From positions 248,001 through 312,000 of the forward strand of contig MU863899.1 in NCBI GenBank assembly GCA_033296885.1: DNA of 64,000 nucleotides, read 5' to 3'. Numbering within the stretch: the stretch's first letter is position 1; every line of letters starts with the position of its first letter. Under the pieces are notes generated by a model, which was not told the DNA's origin, did no database searches, and saw only the letters and a list, made by a program, of their open reading frames with translations. The position numbers and the translations under genes were made by a program. The stretch is from Triangularia verruculosa. Taxonomy: Eukaryota; Ascomycota; Sordariomycetes; Sordariales; Podosporaceae. Below, piece by piece: positions 56,547 to 64,000 of the stretch.

Positions 56547-59500
56547 GCGACCAGACCTGTCTTTTCAACATGACATAAGGTAACGGGCTGATCTCTTCAC
56601 GTTTTTGGATGTGTCTAGACGAGAGTGCGGTGGTGGCGGCGGGTCGATATGTAACGGTCCAAAAGGCAAGGACAACAGGGGACGGCGGTATTGGCTGGTG
56701 TTGGTTTTCTGTTGTCTTTCAGGTCTACGTTGTTGTTTTGCTTTCTTCTTCCTTTTATGTGCGATAGCGTTGTGCGAAAAGTATCATGATTTGCAGGGTC
56801 ACAGTTGATACCAAATGGATTTTTTTATCTTTGTCAACACCAGAGGCTAGAGAGAGTGGGGATGGAGGGGGGGGGCTTGTTGGTCTTGTTCAGGGGTGTC
56901 CTGTTTTCTGTTTGTATTGCCTGTTCTATCACTACGTTTTGCACGCCTTTTCTTTGCTTACAGCCGCGAATGGTTTGGTTCCCTACGCAGCGTTTTGTAA
57001 CTTTGCTATCGTAGAGGGATGGGGTCCTTGGTTGGGCTGGGGGAAACGCATGACATGAGCTAGATTGGTAGATGGTGGATTGATGCTATATATTTGTTTT
57101 TTTAAGGCACCTAATAACCATTGCTGGATTATAGCTGAACATTTCACATCACCATCCATGTTGGTTAACTCAACTCTAATACACACAGCATATCCGCACC
57201 TATCAAGACCCTCGATTTCAGCCACCAATCTTTTTTTTTTCTTTTCTATCGGACTCTACTTTTTCTTCCAGGCAAAACTTTTCTTTTTTCCCTTCCTTTG
57301 GGGGCTCACCCAAAAACCATATGATGTGTATATTGCAGATAACTATCGCCTATCGGCACCTCAGCCGGTCCCGAATGGGGATGCAGATGGGAGTTTCCTC
57401 AACCACTCAGAGGCATACAAAAACCAGGCCTTGGATGCGCGCCAGGAGGGGTAACACCGAGACAATTGTTGAAGTTGGCTGGCTTGAACCAACGGGAGTT
57501 TTGAGATTTCATGTAGGCCTGTGTGCTGCTACTGCAAGACGGGGGCCTTGGTACATACAGAAGGATCTTCATGATGCTGCACGTCAAAACTTAGTGATTG
57601 TGACGGGATATGCCGCTTTTTTTTCGGGAACAGATGTTGTAGGTTAGTAATAATTTCCAAGTCTTGAAGTGACGTTCGCTCGGTCCCGTGGTCTTCTTTC
57701 TAGGTACGGTATTATATTACTTTTCAATGACACACACCCCATCTCGGGACTCGGGACGGAACGGTCACTTTTGAAAAAAAAAAAAGAACAGAACCTGGAT
57801 TTCTCACCATTTGGCTCAATACCTATTTGTCAATGCCGCTGGGTAGGACTCTCGATACGAGAAGGGTAATCTACTACTACTAAATGTTCAATCACAACTC
57901 ACACTCAGGAACTGCAGGTCCTCCCTGCCTACCTACCCAAGTAGAAGAGGGGTGGTGTGTGTGATTTACCGTACTCCAACTTTTTAAACAACTTGACTTC
58001 CCCTAGTTGCCGCGTGGTGGGCTAGCTAGCTATGCGGTGTAACTTGACTCTCATTTAATTCTCCGTCTGTCTCTGTTTTTTTCCATTTCTGCTGCCCTAC
58101 GCACGCACGCTCGTTCTGGCGTCTGTGTTGTTGCGTCCCGCGATGAGACGTCGCTGGAACCAACGCAATGTGGTGTCTCGGAGGGGAAGAAAAAAAAAAG
58201 ACACGTTTTGCACACGTGGCTGGTTAATTAGCGTAGAAAGGTGTGAAGGGATGGTCGTGATGGAAATCTCTCCCCTCCTCCCTTGCGTGGGAGGAGGTCG
58301 TGGTGGAGGGAACACAGTGCGGGAGGATGAGATTGGATTTGTGGCCCTTGGGTGACAGAAGGGTTGGGGTTGTGATGTACCGAAGGGTTAGGGTTCGGTA
58401 GATGTGAGCTATGACAACCAGTCAATCTCGGCGTGATTGAACATGACGCAGGATCGACAAACTGTAATTTTTTCTAGAGGTTGACGATCCCGCTCTTGGT
58501 GTTTTTTCCCCTCGGAAATGGACTTCCTGATAGAATCCACGATCCAATAGTTTCAAGCAGGTGTCGGCTTTCAGTGGACGGGACGAACACCAGCTCTCTG
58601 TGATGTTCGTGCTTGACCAAGCTGAGATAAGCCATGGGACTAGGATCATAACCATGTTGCCTCGGTTGGCTCTAAAATAAAACGTGCATGGTAATTTATT
58701 TAGTAGGATCGTAAGCTCCATGGCTTAGCCAGTGAGGAAATTGGCAGGTTGTAGTTGAGAGGAAGCTGCGGATGCCACTTCCGTTTTGAATGCTACTATG
58801 CCTTCATGGAATAGAAGTGTTGAAGAAAAGGCATGCTACAGTCATCAACACTTGAACAACGCAGAAGAAGATTGGATCAAAAAAGATAGGGCAATCTTTG
58901 GCCATGGACGTCGTTGGAAATCGTTATCTTATCTCTTGGACCCCTGGCTGATGAACAAAGAATAAAGTGGAGAGCTCCCCCACGATCGACAACTGCCATC
59001 GTTTTTCTCTGGATGAATTTCTAGAGCACGTACATTGTTTTGCAATTTAGCGTCACTTTCAATCAATTGAAGCTCTACCTGTTATCCTTTCCCGTAGCCT
59101 CCTAGACTGGGACATCATTCACCGCCTCAACGCAGCCTGAAATGATGAATCAAGTTCGAGACATCGAACATCTGACAAGAACGTGCCAAGCGGAATGACA
59201 CCATCAAGCAGCTTGTGTTCAACACAGACCCGACCTTGCGGCCAGCAAGATGAATCACCGGCTCTTCTCACCACCGCATCCGGGGTGATGGCACCAGGCT
59301 TTCCAGCCAAGCAAGCGCCCGGCGCGCCCGTCCTCCAACCGCCCTGTCCGTCGCACAATCCAGGCGCATCAGAAGAGAGCCCTGGAATGAGGGGCAAGGA
59401 GGGGCAGGTCTGAATCCAGAATGCCGGGGACCTCCTTTCGGTGCCCAGGTGATGTCAGAGCCCTGGCCAACTTATCTTCTATCTTGCAGTGCGTGGTCGT

Positions 59501-59839
59501 GGAAAGCGTGGCTTGGAAGTGCGGAGTTCCAGGAACCACCAAAAAACGTATCATTTGATCCCGTTTCGCAAGCGCGCCTCTCACCGGTTGCCCGACTATT
59601 AAGGTGCCCGCCCTACTTCCTCTCCAACAAACACCCAACGTTTCCGAGCTTCTGGCTTTGGTATAAGTAACCAACTTTTTCGTCCCGCGCCATACGTACC
59701 TGTTTTGGAGAAAGACCATCCTTTGTCCTTACTTTGCATTCTTAAAACGCACACGGCCCGAGCCTTGACGTCTTATCTCACTACACCTACGCACACCAAC
59801 CGAAGCCCTACTACCCCAACAATCACCAAGTCAGCCACA
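56547..59839. other. intergenic, no gene recognised
   Basis: 3.3 kb between velB and the Par32-like gene. The first ~600 bp are T/G-rich 3'-UTR-like sequence. The remainder contains homopolymer A/T runs (57233, 57775-57785, 58190) and short frames without any recognisable domain. The CA/CT-rich last 120 bp look like the leader of the next gene. Confidence 0.45.
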
Positions 59840-60300
59840 ATGTCCGGACTTGCTTCCTCCGGTCGCGGCGGCGCTGGCAACATGCGCGATCAGTCCAAGA
59901 CCCCCGTTCTTCAGCCCGAGGATCTCGAGACTCCCACTCTCAAGGGCTCCAACGTCGTGACCACTGGCCGTGGCGGTTCCGGCAACATGGCTGCGAACCT
60001 CGACGACGAGGAGAAGCGCCGGCGTCAAGACGTTCAACCGTGAGTTTACCCATTGCGATCGTCTTTTTTTCCCGGAGACGAAGCTAACCACATGGCCGCT
60101 TCAGTGTCGCTCGTCGCCCTAGCCACGGCGCCATCAACACGGGCCGCGGCGGCGCCGGAAACGTCGTCAATGCGGACAAGGCCGCGCGCCTCTCGTCGGA
60201 GGAGGCCGTAGATGCCGCGGACCTGAAGAAGACGCCTTCGCCCAAGACCGACGAGGAGAAGAAGAGCTGGACCGACAAGCTGTTTGGCAAGAAGCAGTAG
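59840..60300 (+). CDS. Par32-like GRGG-repeat protein (DUF3602)
   Basis: Small hydrophilic protein of 131 aa in two exons, 59840-60039 and 60105-60300. It carries three copies of the GRGGxGN signature: SSGRGGAGNM near residue 7, TTGRGGSGNM near 42 and NTGRGGAGNV near 78. These define the fungal Par32/DUF3602 group. Yeast Par32 is phosphorylated after rapamycin treatment and inhibits ammonium transporters in a PII-like way. Whether this protein does the same is inference. The C-terminus is charged (EEKKSWTDKLFGKKQ). The intron joins CC|gtgagt...cag|T to give Pro. Codon use is biased to C/G endings and the leader is CA/CT-rich, suggesting strong expression. Confidence 0.88.
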
Positions 60301-60878
60301 GATGTTTCTCGGCGTGCGGGCTGGTATGCGACGTGGATCTCGTGCGGTTATAAACGAGGGGTTTATGTTCGTTTGTGATTGAATTTCTCGAATACCCGGA
60401 TTACCATTGTTTTCCTTCTGGTGGCGTTAAAAAGGGGCGATGATTTCTTTGACGGTTTTGGCTTGAAAATTGGCGGATCGAATTGGGTCGAGGGGAGGAA
60501 TGTGGCAGCGTTCAAAGGTTTGGATGGTGGATATCTCGATACCTGGATATGAATGAATATAATGATGAAATGATTGAACATATGGCAATCTGTTTCGACA
60601 AGCCAAGATAGACTCATGTTGTCCTAGAAGGTTGGGCATATCTCTGAACCTGATACAAAAGCGCAAGTCCCGCAGCTGGACCCTAATAGTTGCATCAGAA
60701 CAGGGTCGGTGATGTGATCGACCGGGGATAGCAATGACTCCTCCCCGCCATTTCCGAGTTCAAAGACAAGCCTGCCGCCCATATCAAACATCTCTCAGCT
60801 TCACAACCCCAACCTCATCTTCGAGACACACTACCCAGATCAACAACTTATATACACCTTGTCTTCCAAAAACAAAAC
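60301..60878. promoter_or_regulatory. intergenic / promoter of the acyltransferase gene
   Basis: 578 bp between two plus-strand genes. It includes the Par32-like 3' UTR and the leader of the next gene, with TTATATACACC about 30 bp before its ATG. No coding gene. Confidence 0.5.
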
Positions 60879-62154
60879 ATGTCGACCACCACCACCCTCC
60901 CTATCCAGGTCGAATCCCACCACCCCACCACGCTCCCTCCCCACATCCTCCCTCTCTTACAATCCCCCCTCTACTTCCCTCACACCCTCCCCGTGCTCCG
61001 CCGCATCCAATTCGCAAGAAACTTTGCGGAAAAGGGGGGAGCAACAGCGACAAGTTGCGTAGTGCACGTCCACAACAACAACAACAACAACAACAACCAC
61101 GATCAAGTAGTACATTTCGCCACAGCATACGTCGACCTCTCCCGGGCGCCAGAAACCCAAGTATGGCTCTTCTGCAGCTTGGAGCCCAAGGTCCAAAAGG
61201 GGACATCCCTAGCGGACATGAGCGTGAGTTTGGAGGAAGGGGAGGAGAGGGTACACGATGGGTTACTGCTGAGGCTGTTTCAACATATTGACGGACTGGC
61301 AAAGGGAAGGAGGAACAGGAAGATACTGGTGGGGAGTGTGCATGAGATGGTGAGACGGCAGATGATGGGGATGGGGATGGGGCTGGAGAAGACCGAGGTC
61401 GCGGGGAGGCAGGAGTGGGAGTGGGATTATAAATTTCTGTTTGATGCGACGGATTTGGGGGAGTTGGACGGGGGGATGGAAAGGGGGAGGTGGGTGAGGG
61501 AGGGAAGGGAGTTTTACTGGGATAGGGTGAGGGAGGAGGATGTGAGGTTGGTGAAGAGCAGGACTGGGATTGATAGGCAGGAGTGAGTTTGACTACCTAG
61601 CTGGAAGGGAAAAAAAGGGATGGGCTGCTGATGAATGAGGCTTGGATAGGAAAACGCTGTTGATGGTGCCTAGCGTGGCTGTCAGGTTGGGAGAGACTGG
61701 GGAGGCGGTTGGGTGGGCTTTTCTTGGTGAGTGGGGAGTTGTGTGTGAAGGTGGTGGTGAATGGGGTGCTGACTGCTGGGTTGAAGGATTGGATGGGACG
61801 ATCATGACGTTGCATGTTGAGGTACAGGTTGCCCTAAGCTGGAAGTTAAAACAGTGAAAGCTGATGGTATCACAGGAACCTTACCGTCGGCTTGGACTGG
61901 GGAAAGCGATAGCCATCAAACTCATGCGCGAGTACCTTGATGAATACGCCACCGATGGATATGGGGCTGCCGATGTATGGATTGAGAATACAAAAAGCCA
62001 GGGGCTGTGCCATGCTATTGGGGGCAGGCCAAGTTGGATCGTATCATGGTGTGTGCTTTTTGCCATCTATTAACAAACTACAAAACTAGGACTAACATCA
62101 CACTTCTGCAGGGGACTACTCGATCTTGAAAGCATCCGAAACATCAAGCTCTAA
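60879..62154 (+). CDS. GNAT-type N-acetyl/acyltransferase (FR47-like)
   Basis: 343 aa in five exons: 60879-61582, 61650-61726, 61787-61821, 61876-62048 and 62112-62154. The GCN5-related fold is recognised at the C-terminal half. AVGWAFLGLDGTIMTLHVEEPYRRLGLGK has the acetyl-CoA-binding RRLGLGKA loop (R-x-x-G-x-G/A). It is followed by ADVWIENTKSQGLCHAIGGRPSWIVSWGLLDL, a bit like glycine N-acyltransferase (FR47) proteins. The N-terminal half is variable and includes a run of eight Asn (HNNNNNNNNH) from an AAC repeat at 61075-61098. Exons 2-5 are tiny but every join is in frame. The acceptor substrate is unknown. Confidence 0.8.
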
Positions 62155-62215
62155 ACTTTTGCTATGGCGAGATATACAATTCTATGGCGATTCGAACGTT
62201 TTCGGGCAAGTCCAG
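62155..62215. other. 61-bp convergent spacer
   Basis: The stop codons of the acyltransferase and uroporphyrinogen decarboxylase genes are only 61 bp apart on opposite strands, so the mature transcripts almost certainly overlap at their 3' ends. Confidence 0.7.
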
Positions 62216-63549
62216 TCAATCGGTCTTGGTGAGGCGGTGGATCTCCTGGAAGAAGAACTTGAGATCATCTGGGTTGACGAAAGGTGTGATGCCTAGAAAT
62301 TCTGTTAGTCCCATTGGTGAGGATTCAGTCGAAATACACAAGACTTACCGTGGCCCAAGTTCACAATCCAGCCCTTCTTGCGCTCGGCCCAACCGAAGCC
62401 CTTGACCATCTCGGTGACGAGCTCGGTGATGGATTCGTGCGAGCCATACAGGACACCGGGGTCAGCATTGCCTTGCAGAACCACTGGCCGGTCACCAATG
62501 ATTTTGACAGCCTCCGCAGGATCGTGAAGCCAATCCATGCTGATCACCTGGTATCCCAAGTCGGCGCAGGCGTCGAGGGCGTACCACGCACCCTTGGGGA
62601 AAACAACCATAGGAACCTGCTCGAGGCCGAGCTCCTTCAGCCGCAGAGGAAGGTGCTTGGCGATGTAGGCTAGGTATGGGAGAGAGAACTTCTTGAAGGA
62701 TGATGGCGAAAGTTCACCAGCCCAAGAGTCGAAAACTTGAATAATCTGAAAAGACAGGTCAGCGGTGATATTCTTGGTGGTTACATATTCAAGAAAATAC
62801 CTGAGCTCCAGCCTTGACCTGAAGCGCGAGATATTCCACGCAAAGCTCCGAGATCTTCTGAAGCAGGGCCTTGGTTGCCTCTGGATACTTGTAGATCCAG
62901 GTCTTGACCTGCTTGAACATCTTGGTGCCGCCGCCCTCAACCATGTAGCACAGCAGAGTCCATGGAGCTCCAGTGAAGCCAAAAAGGGGCACTCGCCCAT
63001 CAAGCTTTTTCCTGGTCAGGGTAATGGCCTTGTAGACATAGTCCAGCTCCTTGGCGACATCGACATGGCGCTCCATAATCTCATTGTACTGCTTGTCTTG
63101 GGGAGTCTGGAGGGGTTCGGGGAAATGAGGACCCTTCTTGTCAACCATCTCAACAGTCATACCCATCGCCTGGGGAATGACGAGGATGTCAGAGAAGATG
63201 ATGGCGGCATCGATCAACCCACCAAATCGTTCGATGGGCTGGAGGGTCAAAGTTGAAGCAATCTCGGGACTGCGGCAGCAATCGAAAAAGTCACGACCAC
63301 CCTTTGCTTCGTGGTACTCTGGGAGATAACGACCAGCTGCACCACCAGGAGTCAGCAACGCGCGCATATCAGGGCAACGACGGGCCTCATACCCTGCCGC
63401 ATCACCCAGATGGGCGGGCGTTCAACGGTTTCACCTGTGATCTGTCAGCCAGTGGCTCTCATCAAACTATGAGGACATGGAGAATACTCACCCCGTGCAG
63501 CTCTAAGAAGCAGGTCATTTTTGAGAGGGGGGAATGAGTGTTCGGCCAT
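62216..63549 (-). CDS. hem12: uroporphyrinogen decarboxylase
   Basis: Cytosolic haem-pathway enzyme that removes four acetate carboxyl groups from uroporphyrinogen III. 369 aa in five exons: 63549-63492, 63434-63393, 63336-62801, 62745-62349 and 62292-62216. The N-terminus MAEHSFPPLKNDLLLRAARG, the signature RPPIWVMRQAGRYLPEY split over exons 2 and 3, the catalytic FSDILVIPQAMGM and the second signature GFTGAPWTL are all present. They are followed by VFDSWAGELS, GNADPGVLYGS, NLGHGI and TPFVNPDDLKFF. The 42-bp exon 2 is easily missed. Reading through its intron gives a false insert between MRQAG and RYLPEY. Length equals yeast Hem12 (362) and human UROD (367). Confidence 0.97.
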
Positions 63550-64000
63550 TTTTTGCAACTTTTCGGATTTGTCCTGTGACTTTTTCTCTGAAGTGTCAAG
63601 TGTTGAGATGTCAAGTAACTGTTCCTCGGGCGCAATCCCGCGGCATCAAGTAATACTTGTATAAAAGTACCCCGCCATCGAACAAATCTCAATTGCACTT
63701 ACAATTCGATGCGGGGCCCCCACCATCGGCGCCACACCTCTACAGCCGGGGCCCCTGGAAGCGCCCCTTGGCGTGCATGGGTCGAAGGTAGATGCACTAG
63801 CCACAGTTCCCTGCAAATTGACTTTGCAGAAATTGTCAAAGCGCCTGTCAAACTGCAGGCAAAGGCCACCAACTGACGACAGTAAGTTGATACGAGCGAC
63901 ACACTCCCTCAACAAGCACGATCCTGAGGAGAAGCACGCAATGCCGTCTCTCGGTTGATTCTCACGACTCTTCTTTTCGATGCGTTTTGTGGTGCTCCTG
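63550..64000. promoter_or_regulatory. upstream region of hem12
   Basis: 451 bp before the hem12 ATG, running to the window edge. It holds the hem12 promoter and leader. No convincing ORF begins here. Confidence 0.45.

Noticed and set aside
58362..58400. GGGTTGGGGTT and GGGTTAGGGTT stretches resembling telomeric repeats
   Set aside because: Only one or two imperfect TTAGGG units in intergenic DNA. Too short to call an interstitial telomere.
1..64000. tRNA, rRNA and CRISPR signals
   Set aside because: I saw no A-box/B-box pair with a cloverleaf, no rRNA core and no regular spacer-repeat array. A tRNAscan/Infernal run would be decisive.

Overview
The window looks like nuclear DNA of a filamentous ascomycete (Pezizomycotina, most likely Sordariomycetes). 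Genes are spaced on both strands. Introns are mostly 43-70 bp, with GT(A/G)-type donors, CTAAC/CTGAC-like branch sites and AG acceptors. There are VelB, hxB-type and GPI-anchored cell-wall genes, and one short AT-rich island carries a saturated repeat-induced point mutation (RIP) signature. Twenty protein-coding genes can be assembled with in-frame exon joins. I found no rRNA, tRNA, CRISPR or intact transposon.

Layout. 0.7-5.0 kb (minus): a lipid-type short-chain dehydrogenase, then a fused pseudouridine-5'-phosphate glycosidase/pseudouridine kinase. 6.1-9.4 kb (plus): a GPI-anchored secreted protein and the U3 snoRNP protein Utp18. 9.7-11.5 kb (minus): a Cys-rich single-pass membrane protein. 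12.4-14.3 kb (plus): GINS subunit Sld5 and a second SDR. 14.3-17.6 kb: gene-free, with the RIP island. 17.7-25.7 kb: a small Cys-rich GPI protein, methylthioribulose-1-phosphate dehydratase (minus), calnexin and methylmalonate-semialdehyde dehydrogenase. 26.2-33.6 kb: Cdc6 (minus) divergent from molybdenum cofactor sulfurase, then a wax-synthase-like membrane acyltransferase. 33.7-37.6 kb (minus): telomerase reverse transcriptase in seven exons. 39.1-45.2 kb: a giant DH-BAR-SH3 Rho GEF. 45.2-54.8 kb: 9.6 kb with no supportable gene, lying upstream of velB. 54.8-56.5 kb: velB. 59.8-63.5 kb: a Par32-like GRGG-repeat protein, a GNAT-type acyltransferase and uroporphyrinogen decarboxylase (minus).

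Most of this is housekeeping: replication licensing and firing (cdc6, sld5), telomere maintenance (tert), rRNA processing (utp18), ER folding (calnexin), valine/pyrimidine catabolism, methionine salvage, Moco and haem biosynthesis, plus development (velB) and polarity (Rho GEF). The genes do not form a single pathway or an obvious secondary-metabolite cluster. I see no convincing undescribed system. The most interesting items are the fully RIP-saturated island framed by a 12-bp direct repeat, the long gene-free block before velB, two unrecognised surface proteins and the DH-BAR-SH3 architecture. All exon joins below were worked out by eye from splice consensus and reading-frame continuity and need transcript support.
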